Source: Verrucomicrobiota bacterium
GTDB lineage: Bacteria; Verrucomicrobiota; Verrucomicrobiia; Verrucomicrobiales; Verrucomicrobiaceae
Assembly: GCA_017301975.1 (NCBI GenBank)
Contig: JAFLEI010000006.1
Coordinates: forward strand, 124,001-188,000
DNA length: 64,000 bases
Reading direction: 5' to 3'
A model generated the notes under the pieces. The model saw only the letters and a program-made list of their open reading frames with translations, searched no databases and was not told where the DNA came from. Each line of letters begins with the position of its first letter. Within the stretch, counting starts at the first letter, position 1. Below are positions 43,780 to 53,270 of this stretch, one piece after another. Position numbers and translations under genes: made by a program.

Positions 43780-44044
43780 AAAGACGGCTTGGAAGTTAGC
43801 TGCAACTCATCAGAATAAGGAATTAACACCGCAACGGTAATCTGTCGAAGAACGACAATTACTCTTATCAATGCCTGTTTCAAATATTAATTTTTGATTT
43901 TTTAACGAAACGTGTACTTGAGCGAAACTTCACGATTGCGCAGGCGGTGTTCGTTACAACGGGGTTATTGATGCGGAATGGGTCGATTTTAACGGCCTTG
44001 AAGCAATCATGCCATTCACAGAAACGCGCTTTGGATAATCTCAT

Positions 44045-44977
44045 ATGATTCAGATGGATATAACCATAATAATAACCGCCTACAATTATGGGCATTTCCT
44101 CAAGGGGGCGATCAATGCGGCACTGGCTCAGGATCATCCAAATGTGCGTGTCATTGTGATTGATGATGGTTCCACTGATAACACTCCTGAAATTGCTGCT
44201 GAATTTGGAGACTCTATCACTTATGTTCGCCAGCAAAATTCCGGCCTCCCTAAAACGCGAAATGCCGGCCTCCGTGAGGCAAGGACGGAGTGGGTGATTT
44301 TCATGGATGCGGATGACAGGCTTTCTCCTGAGGCGGCATCACTGGCTGTGAAATTTCTTCAAAAAAGTGGTGTCGCCACCAATCTTGTTGTTTTCGGGGA
44401 ACAAATTTTTTCTGATGACCTGTATGAACCCGTTCATGTGGATGAGGGTGTTCTTCAACTCCCGCTTCAAGCCATTTCACTGAGGGATGTTGTGTTGCGC
44501 AATCGTTTTGGGATTTGCGGGCTTGCCAGGCGCTCAGCAATGTTAGAGGTGGGAGGCTTTAACCCTTTAGCGGGTGGATCTGATGACCGGGACATGTTGA
44601 TCAAGCTTGCTCATAGTGGGCCTATCTATTTTCTTGACTCCCCCCTTCGGCACTACCGGGTCCACTCGGCAAGCATGTGTCACAATACTGTTAAGCAGTC
44701 TGCGGATACGGAATGGGTTCTCAAGCATGCGAGAGAGAAATTCGGCAGTTTTCTTCCACCGTCTGATTGGGCAATGGCTCGGGCCATTTTTCTCTATCAA
44801 GTTGCTTATAGCTTTTTCTTGGCGCGGAGTCTGAAGAATGCGGCGGGTGCTTGTTTACGTTCGATTGCCACGAAACCATTGATTTCCAGCTCCGATTTCT
44901 CCGCCATGCCTTTTTTAGCTCGAACTCGGTTACTTCTAAGACTGGCTTTTGAACTGACCTGCTTGCGGAAGCATTAG
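44045..44977 (+). CDS. Glycosyltransferase family 2 (GT-A)
   Basis: 310 residues. The GT-A start is ITIIITAYNYGHFLKGAINA, with VIVIDDGSTDNT as the first acidic motif and EWVIFMDADDRLSP carrying the DxD-type metal site. A Gly-rich GGSDDRDMLIKLAHSGP follows. Codon use is AT-richer than in the genes around it, which suggests acquisition. The gene stands alone and converges on the dehydrogenase gene. About 265 bp of AT-rich sequence before it holds no other gene. Confidence 0.9.
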   Translation: MIQMDITIIITAYNYGHFLKGAINAALAQDHPNVRVIVIDDGSTDNTPEIAAEFGDSITYVRQQNSGLPKTRNAGLREARTEWVIFMDADDRLSPEAASLAVKFLQKSGVATNLVVFGEQIFSDDLYEPVHVDEGVLQLPLQAISLRDVVLRNRFGICGLARRSAMLEVGGFNPLAGGSDDRDMLIKLAHSGPIYFLDSPLRHYRVHSASMCHNTVKQSADTEWVLKHAREKFGSFLPPSDWAMARAIFLYQVAYSFFLARSLKNAAGACLRSIATKPLISSSDFSAMPFLARTRLLLRLAFELTCLRKH

Positions 44978-45038
44978 GTTCCAGTGTCTCCCCTCAGCCG
45001 TGGCCAAGCGTTGATGAGAGGATTTCGCGTTTGAATGG

Positions 45039-46340
45039 TCACCAGCAAATCCCCTCATACTGCCAAGCAAGGGTGTCGAGTTCCCTCCAGCCATTCACAT
45101 CGATCACGATCTGATCTGGACGGGCGGATTCCTTCAAGACCTCGAGAGCTACGCATTTTTGGGAAACCACGATCACGTCACTTGAATGTAGTACATCAAG
45201 CACTTCCAACTTCAAAAGTTGCGCCAAGTGAGGCATGCGAGCCTGAATTTGCTGCTCGTTGGCACCGATGAGGCGGGAGAGATTGATGTGGGGATCGTAG
45301 ATCCGCAGCTCATAGCCACGGCCGAGCAGGGTCTCCGCCGCACTGACCATGGGGCTGCCGCGCAGGTCGTCCGTTTCCGCCTTGAAGGCGAGTCCCAGAA
45401 AGCCGATTCGGCGCTTCGCTTTACTCTCAATCAGGCTCACGAAGAGGTCCTGATGCGCGGCATTGGTGGCAGCGGTGTTTTCGAGCAGAGGCAGGCTGAG
45501 ATTTTTATGACGGGCGAAGGACTTCAGCGCAGAGACATCCTTTGGCAGGCAGGAGCCGCCGAAAGGGTTGCCGGGCTTCATGTAGTAGCGGGAGATGTTC
45601 AGCCGTGTGTCGGCACACAAGACTTCCATCACGCGGGTGCCGTCCTCCTCCAAATGCTTGCACAGGCGGCCTATCTCGTTAGCAAAGCCGACCTTCAGGG
45701 CATGGAAGTAGTTGCAGGAGTATTTGATCATTTCGGCACCTTCCCAACGGAGCAGTTCCGGCTTGCCGCCGAGCAGGTCGGCAATGTCGGCCGATGGCGC
45801 TGAGGTGCCGTCTTCTGTGCCGATGACGCTGAGAGAGGGGGATTGAAAGTCTCTGACCGCGGTGCCTTCCCGCAGAAACTCCGGACAGTAATAGATGGTC
45901 ACCTGACCGGATTTGACGAGGTCGGCAAAGACGTCTGTGCAGATCTTGCGGGTGCTTCCGGGCAGCATGGTGCTGCGAAAGAGAATGGCGTGCTTCTTGG
46001 CCGATTTTTTCAAGGCTTCGGCGATTTGGCCGGAGACATGGAGAACGTAGCTCAGATCGAGGCTGCCGGTGGGCAGGGAAGGGGTGCCGACGCAAATGAT
46101 GCTGGCCTCCGACTGCGCGACGGCCTCGGCGGCATTCATCGTCGCGGTGATATGGCCGGAAGCGGTGGCTGTTTTAAGAAGTTGGTCGAGTTCGGGCTCA
46201 ACAATGGGGGAGAGGCCGTCGTTGAAGGCGGCGACCTTCGATGTATGGAGATCGACGCCGATAATGAAGTGACCTTTCTGCGCGAGGCATGCAGCAGTGA
46301 CTGCTCCAACGTAACCGAGGCCAAAAACGGAGATATTCAT
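45039..46340 (-). CDS. UDP-glucose/GDP-mannose 6-dehydrogenase
   Basis: 433 residues. Oxidises a nucleotide hexose twice to the uronic acid. The NAD-binding FGLGYVGAVTAACLA is at residues 6-20. The catalytic Cys264 is in GNPFGGSCLPKDVSALKSF, and the C-terminal LGLAFKAETDDLRGSP is characteristic. The pattern fits GDP-mannose 6-dehydrogenase (AlgD) slightly better than UDP-glucose dehydrogenase, but the donor is not certain. It would supply an acidic sugar to the polysaccharide. It lies 94 bp downstream of the GT39-like gene on the same strand. Confidence 0.9.
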   Translation of the reverse strand: MNISVFGLGYVGAVTAACLAQKGHFIIGVDLHTSKVAAFNDGLSPIVEPELDQLLKTATASGHITATMNAAEAVAQSEASIICVGTPSLPTGSLDLSYVLHVSGQIAEALKKSAKKHAILFRSTMLPGSTRKICTDVFADLVKSGQVTIYYCPEFLREGTAVRDFQSPSLSVIGTEDGTSAPSADIADLLGGKPELLRWEGAEMIKYSCNYFHALKVGFANEIGRLCKHLEEDGTRVMEVLCADTRLNISRYYMKPGNPFGGSCLPKDVSALKSFARHKNLSLPLLENTAATNAAHQDLFVSLIESKAKRRIGFLGLAFKAETDDLRGSPMVSAAETLLGRGYELRIYDPHINLSRLIGANEQQIQARMPHLAQLLKLEVLDVLHSSDVIVVSQKCVALEVLKESARPDQIVIDVNGWRELDTLAWQYEGICW

Positions 46341-46434
46341 GAAGGTGATCGAGGCGGAATAAAAGGGTTCGGCTGCTTATGGAAGGCTCAGGCGTTTTTG
46401 CCAATGTGAGTTGATGGGAGGGCGCTGTGGAGGC

Positions 46435-48000
46435 TTACAGGCGTTTGTAAACGAGCAGTTTTCCAGCGGAGTCCGGGCCGCGCACTATGGGTTGGTCGAA
46501 GTCGAGTGTCCAGTGATCGGGCGCATTGGATAGCGCGTGGTGGAGCTGCAGTTCGTGCTCTTTTCTCACGGACTCTTCGGCGGACAAATCGATGAAGACG
46601 CGGCGAATGTTGAGTTTGTCGAGATGAGCGAGCACTAGAGAGTCGTTGGGGAAAGCGAGCGTGTAACCACGGCCCAGCCAGTCGCTGGTGGAGAGCTCCT
46701 TGGTGCCGCGATAAACCTTTAGCAGGGAGGGGGAGCGCTGCGGGCAGTGGAAGGCGGCAGCAGCGATGATGGCGCCTTCTCCGCGCGGATCGGCGGCCAC
46801 GAGCCAGTTGGTGGGTGGCGTGCCGAGTTGCGGCACGCCGGAGGTTTCGACAGCCTGAGAGAAGCCGGTGACGTTTTTTTCAGGCCAACGCACGGTCAGA
46901 GCGAACGCAGCCAGCATGATGATATAAAATGCTGGCCAGCGGCCCCTGCCGAATCGCGAGCAGAACGCATTGACGGCGGTGACAGCTGCGATGAGGAGCA
47001 CCGGAAGCACGGGCAGGAGGTAGCGAGTGCTGAAACCTGTCGGAACGAACAGACTGATGGCCGTGGTGCCCGCGAGCATGCCAATTCCAGCTGCGAGCAA
47101 GGTCGAGGTTTGTGGCGACCGCACGCAGGTGCGTATGATGAGCGCGAGACCGACGATGATGAAACCGAGCAGCAACCAGCCGACGACATGAGGCATCGAA
47201 GTGGCATAGAAGAGCGCGGCTTCCTGCGCGTATTCGGTCAGCGGCTGATGGAGCATGCCTTCCGAAGTGATGTGCGAGGAGTAAAGCATCCACGGGCCGG
47301 CGAGGATGGCCACAGGAAGAGCGGAGATCCACCACGAGGCCTGTTTGATCAGCTTCCATCTTCCTGTGAGGAGCGTGGCGATTGGTGGCACGAGACAGAG
47401 GGCGAGCGCTGAACCTTTGGTGAGAATCGCCATGGCTGCGAGCAGGCCAAAGCCCAGCGCACGTCGCTTCGTGGGTCGTTGCATGTAGTCCGCCCACGCG
47501 GCGGTCGCCAGCAGGCACAACACGCCGAGCATGAGGTCGGACATGACAAACTCCGCCTGCTTGAGTGTGAAAGGTAATGCTGCAGAGAGAAGGCCCGCCG
47601 CCAACGCTGCCGGAACCGGGAGAATGCGCGAAGCGACGCGATAGATCAGGGTGCCAAATGCGGCAGCCAAGATGGACTGCAACACGAACAGGCTCTTGAT
47701 TGATGCCATCGGCAGAAGCCAGGCACCAGCGAGCAGGTAGTAGCCGGGGGGGTAGTGTCCGAGAGCGACCTTCGGAAAGCTTTCGTAGTAGTTTTTGGCG
47801 AAAAGCATGGGTGACTGCTGCCAGCCGCCGGCCATGTAATCGCGGAGCATCAAACTGGTGACTGCATGTGCGGCTTCGTCAGGATCGCCAGCCAGATCGG
47901 ATGTCCACGCGCCGTGCATGGACTGGAAGGTGAAGTGAAACACTAGAAGCAGCGCAAAGAGCGCCCAAGTGGAGGGACGGCGACAGGCGGTCAGAGTCAT
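46435..48000 (-). CDS. GT39/ArnT-like membrane glycosyltransferase
   Basis: About 521 residues with a dozen hydrophobic helices, typical of the lipid-phosphate-sugar-dependent (GT-C) family. The first loop SDLAGDPDEAAHAVTSLMLR contains the acidic motif, followed by YYESFPKVALGHYPPGYYLL. The C-terminal 130 residues are soluble. I chose the ATG at 48000: it overlaps the upstream methyltransferase stop (ATGA) and is followed directly by the first helix. A frame to 48243 would extend through that gene. It transfers a sugar outside the cytoplasmic membrane. Confidence 0.85.
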   Translation of the reverse strand: MTLTACRRPSTWALFALLLVFHFTFQSMHGAWTSDLAGDPDEAAHAVTSLMLRDYMAGGWQQSPMLFAKNYYESFPKVALGHYPPGYYLLAGAWLLPMASIKSLFVLQSILAAAFGTLIYRVASRILPVPAALAAGLLSAALPFTLKQAEFVMSDLMLGVLCLLATAAWADYMQRPTKRRALGFGLLAAMAILTKGSALALCLVPPIATLLTGRWKLIKQASWWISALPVAILAGPWMLYSSHITSEGMLHQPLTEYAQEAALFYATSMPHVVGWLLLGFIIVGLALIIRTCVRSPQTSTLLAAGIGMLAGTTAISLFVPTGFSTRYLLPVLPVLLIAAVTAVNAFCSRFGRGRWPAFYIIMLAAFALTVRWPEKNVTGFSQAVETSGVPQLGTPPTNWLVAADPRGEGAIIAAAAFHCPQRSPSLLKVYRGTKELSTSDWLGRGYTLAFPNDSLVLAHLDKLNIRRVFIDLSAEESVRKEHELQLHHALSNAPDHWTLDFDQPIVRGPDSAGKLLVYKRL

Positions 48001-48731
48001 AATTTTTGGGCCAATACGAGGTACTGCCCCCCAACCGGGATCTTGCAGAGCAAGGGCTCGATGCCGCGCAGGAAACCCAGCGCGCCTGGGAACACAAAAC
48101 AGGAGTCGGTCTGGAGGATCTTGAAGCCGGCAGCGCGGAGCAGGGCGCGTGATTGAAACGGGAAAAGCATCTGCGCATCGGCATCGAACGGCACTTTGCT
48201 CATCAAATAATGAACGATAGGGTTCCAGCGGTTGTTCTCCCAAAACGCGAATAGTCCGCCGGGCTTAAGCGTGCGCCAGACGAGGTGGGCGGCTGCGGCG
48301 CGCTGATCAGGCGGGATGTGATGAAAAACGCCGTTGGTGAAGGCCAGATCGACGCTTTCGGGTGCGATGACGCCGGGATCATGCATGAAGCGTGCTTCTG
48401 GCCAGGTGCTCTCTTTTGTCGCTCGCTCAATGGAGGCCGACGAGGGGTCATAGCCGATGTAGGAGGTGATTCCGAGGCCACTTTGCAGAAATGGGGCCGC
48501 AGTGCCCGTGCCGCAGCCGAAATCGAGGCAGGAGGCTGCTCGGGCTCCGCGCCGCTCCATCTGCCGCTTCAGCCACAAGACGCGGCCCTTGGCGAAGAAA
48601 TCTTTGCCTTCGCCGGTCAGCGCCAGTCCGCGGTGGAGCGCTTCTTCATAGTTCGCCGCATAAGTGTCGAACTCGGCTGAGGTGGGGCTTTCGGGCATGG
48701 GAAAGTGGGGATCTTCGAGTGCCGTCGTCAT
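47997..48731 (-). CDS. Class I SAM-dependent methyltransferase
   Basis: About 244 residues from the ATG at 48731. The SAM-binding loop is CLDFGCGTGTAAPFL, GYDPSSAS is the acidic strand-two end, and LAFTNGVFHHIP is motif post II. The C-terminal LVLAQKL closes the fold. The longer frame to 48890 has no family counterpart. It is coupled to the GT39-like gene by ATGA. It is divergent from the next methyltransferase gene at 48838. Confidence 0.85.
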   Translation of the reverse strand: MTTALEDPHFPMPESPTSAEFDTYAANYEEALHRGLALTGEGKDFFAKGRVLWLKRQMERRGARAASCLDFGCGTGTAAPFLQSGLGITSYIGYDPSSASIERATKESTWPEARFMHDPGVIAPESVDLAFTNGVFHHIPPDQRAAAAHLVWRTLKPGGLFAFWENNRWNPIVHYLMSKVPFDADAQMLFPFQSRALLRAAGFKILQTDSCFVFPGALGFLRGIEPLLCKIPVGGQYLVLAQKL

Positions 48732-48837
48732 ATGGCAACTAATTCGACGATCAGCGTCGATTTTGACATGAAAACGCCTACGAGTTGACCTTGGGGGGGC
48801 ACGGTGCGAAAGAGCGCGGCCATTAACTCCCTTCTGC

Positions 48838-49656
48838 ATGAAAGATCTCATCGAAAACCGCCGCCATATCACTCTGTTTGGCAAAGCCAAGCTTGCGTGG
48901 TTGATTCTGAAAGAAAACGGCCTGCTTTGGTGCCTGGCTTTCGGCGTTTACTACATCAACAGCTCGATCGCCCAGAAGGCGTTTCAGTTCATGGATCATC
49001 TGCGTCGCAAGACGGGCATCCCCGGCATGAACAGTCTTGCACTCAACAAGGCGATCTGGGAGGCCTGGGACTGGAGCGCGGGGGGCGAGGAATGGAGCCC
49101 TTCGGAGGGGTGGAAGTCGTCCGTGATCAAGTGCGTGCTGGAGAAGGAGGTGCCTGCGGCGACTGAGGTGCTGGAGATCGGCCCTGGTGGCGGGCGCTGG
49201 ACGGTGCCGCTGATCGCGCGTGCGGCGAAATACACTGGGATAGACATCTCGGCATCGTGTGTGGAGGTCTGCCGTGCCAAATTTGCAGGTGAGCCGAAGG
49301 CGTCCTTTGCCGTGGGATCGGGCATCGATCTCAAAGGCGTGCCGGATGACTCGATCGATGCGTTGTGGAGCTTCGATGTCTTTGTTCACATCAATCAGAA
49401 CGAGGTCGAGAAGTACGCCGATGAATTCAAGCGCGTGTTCAAGCCGGGCGCCGTCGGGATTCTGCACCACGGCAGTGTCGGTGGTGCCATGGGTGGCTGG
49501 CGCAGCAACATCACGCACGACAGCATGCTGAAGCTGCTGAAGGACCGGGGCTTCGAGATTGTCTCGTCGTTCAAAGAGTGGCAGGACGGGAGCGAGACGC
49601 ATCAAGCAGGGCTTTACCAGGACGTCATAACCGTCTTTAAGCTGCCAAAAGCATGA
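48838..49656 (+). CDS. Class I SAM-dependent methyltransferase
   Basis: 272 residues. The first 80 residues contain a hydrophobic helix, LLWCLAFGVYYINSS, which may attach it to the membrane. The SAM site VLEIGPGGGRWTVPLIA is near residue 112. GIDISASCVEVC follows, then LWSFDVFVHINQ and KPGAVGILHHGS. It differs from the other methyltransferases in the window by its N-terminal part. The stop overlaps the start of the following glycosyltransferase by 4 bp. Confidence 0.85.
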   Translation: MKDLIENRRHITLFGKAKLAWLILKENGLLWCLAFGVYYINSSIAQKAFQFMDHLRRKTGIPGMNSLALNKAIWEAWDWSAGGEEWSPSEGWKSSVIKCVLEKEVPAATEVLEIGPGGGRWTVPLIARAAKYTGIDISASCVEVCRAKFAGEPKASFAVGSGIDLKGVPDDSIDALWSFDVFVHINQNEVEKYADEFKRVFKPGAVGILHHGSVGGAMGGWRSNITHDSMLKLLKDRGFEIVSSFKEWQDGSETHQAGLYQDVITVFKLPKA

Positions 49657-50762
49657 AGCCGGAAGCTCTGCGAGTGCTCCACGTGTTAGACTCGCTGGCT
49701 CCCGGCGGGCTGGAAAATGGCGTGGTCAATGTGGCGCGTCGTTTGCATGGTCAGGGTTTCGATATTCACGCGGCCTGCCTGCGATTTCGAGGCGACTTCG
49801 CCGCACGGATGCCGGAGCCCGACAAGGTCGTTGTCATGGACAAGACGAGCGGCTTCTCCTTGAAAGCCGTGCGCAAGCTGCGAGCGCACATGAAAGCGAC
49901 CGGCGCGCACCTGCTGCACAGTCACAACCTGGGCACGCTCATTTACGCCGCTGTGGCCACGCTCGGCGGGCGCACGCTGCCGATCGTGCATGGCGAGCAT
50001 GGGCAGTTGCAGCGCCAGGACCTTACGCCGAAGCGGCGCTGGCAGCGGAGGCTGCTGTTCTCTATTTGTCGCCATGTGCATGTCGTTTCAAGCAGCGTTC
50101 GAGTGAATCTGCAAAGCCTTGGCCTTGATCCCCAGCAGCGCATTGTCGTGACACCGAATGGTGTGGATGCCGAGCGCTTTTCGCCTGCCGAGGCACGGCA
50201 GGAGCTAGGTTTTGCCGCTGACGATCAGATCGTTGGGATTGTGGGCCGACTTGTGGCGCTAAAACGGCATGAGATGCTCTTTGATGCCTTCACACAGCTC
50301 TCGCCGGAATTTCCGCGACTTCATTTGCTTGTCGTTGGCGACGGCGGAGCCGAGCGCGAGCAACTGATTAAGGCGATGAAGCAGCATCCGCAGGCTCAAC
50401 GCATTCATTGGGTGGGACATCAGGACGACTTGCCAAAATACTACCGAGTCATGGACCTGCTGGCAGCGCCTTCCGAGATTGAAGGCCTCTCCAACGCCGT
50501 GTTGGAGGCCATGGCCACGGCGGTGCCCGTTTTGGCCCATTCAGCGTGTGGAAATGCCGAAGTCATCGATGATGGCGAGAACGGTTTCCTTTCGCAGCTG
50601 CACTCGGCGGAAGACCTCGCGACCGCATTACGAGCCGCGCTTTCCGACCTCTCCGAACTCCGCCGTCGCGGCGTTGCCGCACGCGAAACGGTGCTGAAGC
50701 GCTACTCGATGGAGGCCATGGCGGAAAGCTACCGTCAGCTCTACCGCTTTGCGGCGGCCTGA
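49653..50762 (+). CDS. Glycosyltransferase family 4 (GT-B)
   Basis: 369 residues. LRVLHVLDSLAPGGLENGVV is the N-terminal acceptor glycine loop, typical of EpsD/EpsF-like transferases of exopolysaccharide loci. VVTPNGVDAERFSP and IVGIVGRLVALKRHEMLFDA form the donor side, and PSEIEGLSNAVLEAMATAVP gives the E-x7-E motif. It is coupled to the preceding methyltransferase gene by ATGA. Confidence 0.9.
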   Translation: MKPEALRVLHVLDSLAPGGLENGVVNVARRLHGQGFDIHAACLRFRGDFAARMPEPDKVVVMDKTSGFSLKAVRKLRAHMKATGAHLLHSHNLGTLIYAAVATLGGRTLPIVHGEHGQLQRQDLTPKRRWQRRLLFSICRHVHVVSSSVRVNLQSLGLDPQQRIVVTPNGVDAERFSPAEARQELGFAADDQIVGIVGRLVALKRHEMLFDAFTQLSPEFPRLHLLVVGDGGAEREQLIKAMKQHPQAQRIHWVGHQDDLPKYYRVMDLLAAPSEIEGLSNAVLEAMATAVPVLAHSACGNAEVIDDGENGFLSQLHSAEDLATALRAALSDLSELRRRGVAARETVLKRYSMEAMAESYRQLYRFAAA

Positions 50763-51163
50763 ACTCAAGCCTGTTGACGTTAGAAAACGAGTGTGCGAGC
50801 CAGCACTTCTTTCGTGGCTTTTCAAGCTAAAGAAGCGTTGAAAGAGATGAGTGTATTTTTAGATGTCATTCTTTTCCGCACTCAGCGGAAGAGTGGGGGG
50901 CAGAAGGGATTTTTTGACGGGGACCTATGCTTGTAAAAGCCAAAATTAACCCAAAAAGGTTGGATATTCGCAAATGCTGGCTACAGACTGTTTCCGCCCC
51001 AGTTTATTTATACTGTAGTTCCAGCGAATCGTTCGAAAGACCATTCACCAAGGGCGGTAGCATTGTTTAATCTTGTGATAGCTCTGAATCAAAATCATAT
51101 TTATTTTCGTGATCAAGGATGCCTGGCGAAGAGCTTGGTGCAGTCCATCAATCTACTCTTTGC
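50763..51163. other. AT-rich intergenic stretch, promoter region of the wecB operon
   Basis: Four hundred bases without a recognised gene, clearly AT-richer than the flanking genes. The wecB-to-MaoC/SDR operon must start here. I see several short T- and A-runs but no clear promoter pair or terminator hairpin. Confidence 0.55.
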
Positions 51164-52300
51164 ATGAAGGTTCTTTGTGTATTTGGTACGCGGCCCGAGG
51201 CGATCAAGTTGGCTCCGGTGATTCGTGCGTTGAGAGAAACTCCGGGCATTGTGTGCCGGATTTGTTTCTCAGGACAACATCGAGAAATGGGCTTGAAGGC
51301 GCTGGGTGCGTTCGATCTCAAGCCTGATGTGGTTCTCGATACGATGCAGCCGGGACAGTCGCTCGCATCACTTACCGCGCGCTTGCTGACGTCGCTTGAC
51401 GCTTTGTATGAGCAGGAACGTCCGGACTGGATCATTGTGCAGGGGGACACGACGACGGCCATGACAGGAGCGCTTGCCGCCTTCTACCGCCGCATTCGAA
51501 TAGCTCATGTTGAGGCCGGCCTGCGAACGTTGGATCGTTTTTCGCCATTCCCTGAGGAGATCAATCGTGTGTTTATCAGCCGGATTACGGACCTTCATTT
51601 TCCACCCACTGCAGAGGCAGCGGAGAATCTACGGAAAGAGGGCATCAGCGACGACATTAATATTGTCACAGGCAACACGGTCGTTGACGCGGTCTTGTGG
51701 ATGAAAGGACGACTGCCGAAAGAGCCACCTGAGGGGTTCGATGCAGAACTGATGGATGGCGGACGCCTGATTTTGGTGACCTGTCATCGGAGGGAATCCT
51801 TTGGAAAACCCATGGAGAATATTTGTGACGCGCTACTGGCCCTAATAGAGCGTTTTGATGATATTCAAATCTTGTTTCCGGTGCATCCCAATCCCGTTGT
51901 GAAGCAATTGGTTCTGGCAAAGCTGGGGGGGCAAAAGCGGATTTCGTTGGTGGAACCGCTGGACTATCTGCCTCTGCTGTGGTGCATGAACAAGGCGGTT
52001 TTGATTCTAACGGACTCAGGGGGAATTCAAGAGGAGGGCCCCTCGTTTGGAAGGCCCATCTTGATTTTAAGAACCACCACGGAGAGGCCTGAAGCCGTGA
52101 CGGCAGGCTGCGCAGAACTTGTGGGAACAGACATCCAAACAATTGTTGAACGTGCGTCGGTTTATCTCCTGAATGAAGAGATCTGTCGTGACTTGGCAGG
52201 ACGCCCCAGCCCTTTCGGGGATGGGCGTGCAGGTGAAGCAATTTCAAGAGCCTTGTGTCATGCTTCAAAAGTCTTAGATGATGACCGCTGCGCTAAATGA
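51164..52300 (+). CDS. wecB: UDP-N-acetylglucosamine 2-epimerase (non-hydrolysing)
   Basis: 378 residues from the ATG at 51164. Interconverts UDP-GlcNAc and UDP-ManNAc. VFGTRPEAIKLAPVI at the N-terminus and SGGIQEEGPSFGRPILILRT near residue 285 are family signatures. HRRESFGKPMENI is also typical. A frame to 51119 adds 15 residues without counterpart. UDP-ManNAc is the donor used by WecG/TagA enzymes, so this gene fits the GT26-STAS protein encoded at 30553. It overlaps the next gene by 23 bp. Confidence 0.95.
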   Translation: MKVLCVFGTRPEAIKLAPVIRALRETPGIVCRICFSGQHREMGLKALGAFDLKPDVVLDTMQPGQSLASLTARLLTSLDALYEQERPDWIIVQGDTTTAMTGALAAFYRRIRIAHVEAGLRTLDRFSPFPEEINRVFISRITDLHFPPTAEAAENLRKEGISDDINIVTGNTVVDAVLWMKGRLPKEPPEGFDAELMDGGRLILVTCHRRESFGKPMENICDALLALIERFDDIQILFPVHPNPVVKQLVLAKLGGQKRISLVEPLDYLPLLWCMNKAVLILTDSGGIQEEGPSFGRPILILRTTTERPEAVTAGCAELVGTDIQTIVERASVYLLNEEICRDLAGRPSPFGDGRAGEAISRALCHASKVLDDDRCAK

Positions 52301-53258
52301 TTGTATCGAGAGAACAAAGCTCATGCTCCCTCCCTCCATCCAGTGGCCTGACGGCAAAAAATTCGCTTTCACCATCTTCGATGACACCGATGCATCCACG
52401 GTGGCAAACTCGGCGCCGGTCTATGCACTGCTCCGAGATCTCGGCTTCCGGACGACCAAATCAGTCTGGGCCCTCGAGGCGACGGAGCCGCCGGTCGTCG
52501 TTGGAGGGGCAACTTGCGCGGAGGGCGATTACCGCGCATGGGCCTTGCAGCTTCAGGCCGAAGGATTCGAGATTGGCTTTCACAACGCGTGCTGCCATCA
52601 CTCGAAGCGCGAGCGCACCCTGGCCGGGCTGCGGCGCTTTGAGGAGATTTTTGGCCATCCGCCGCGTTCGATGGCGAACCACACCGGCTGCCGCGAAAAC
52701 TTGTACTGGGGCGCTGATCGAGTCACAGGATTAAACCGTTTGATCTATCAAGCGGCGACGCTCGGACGCAAAAGCAGATTCAAAGGCCATGTCGAGGGCG
52801 ATGAATACTTCTGGGGCGACATCTGCAAGGAGCGCATCACCTATGCGCGCAATTTCGTCTTTCCGGACATCAACACACTCCGAGCCTGCCCATTGATGCC
52901 GTATTACGATCCTTTGCGACCGTGGGTTAACGAGTGGTACGCCTCGTCCGAGGGCGGCGTGCTCACTTCATTCCTCGAAACGCTTTCCGAAGAGAATCAA
53001 GACCGCCTCGAAGCCGAGGGCGGCGCTTGCGTGATGTATGCCCATCTCGGGAAATTTTTCCGCAAGGATGGCGTCGTTAGTGCGCGATTCCGTGAGTTGA
53101 TGGAACGGCTTGCCTCAAAGAACGGCTGGTTTGCGCCGGTATCCGCCGTGCTTGATCACATCGTTGCGCAGCGCGGCCATCACACCCTGACCGATGCCGA
53201 GCGCCGCCAGCTCGAGCGGCGCTGGCTCCTGCACAAATTCACACGAGGCGAGAGCTGA
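52278..53258 (+). CDS. Polysaccharide deacetylase-like protein
   Basis: 326 residues. FAFTIFDDTDASTVANSAPV resembles the first NodB-fold motif (TFDDG). GFEIGFHNACCHHSKRERT supplies His residues at the position of the second motif, and SMANHTGCRENLYWG is further on. This fits a carbohydrate esterase 4-like TIM barrel with divergent motifs. The start may be 52278 (overlapping wecB by 23 bp), 52281 or 52323. Removal of an N-acetyl group from a sugar would prepare the amine for another acyl group made by the genes downstream; that is inference. Confidence 0.7.
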   Translation: MMTAALNDCIERTKLMLPPSIQWPDGKKFAFTIFDDTDASTVANSAPVYALLRDLGFRTTKSVWALEATEPPVVVGGATCAEGDYRAWALQLQAEGFEIGFHNACCHHSKRERTLAGLRRFEEIFGHPPRSMANHTGCRENLYWGADRVTGLNRLIYQAATLGRKSRFKGHVEGDEYFWGDICKERITYARNFVFPDINTLRACPLMPYYDPLRPWVNEWYASSEGGVLTSFLETLSEENQDRLEAEGGACVMYAHLGKFFRKDGVVSARFRELMERLASKNGWFAPVSAVLDHIVAQRGHHTLTDAERRQLERRWLLHKFTRGES

Positions 53259-53270
53259 TCTGGAAAAGCA

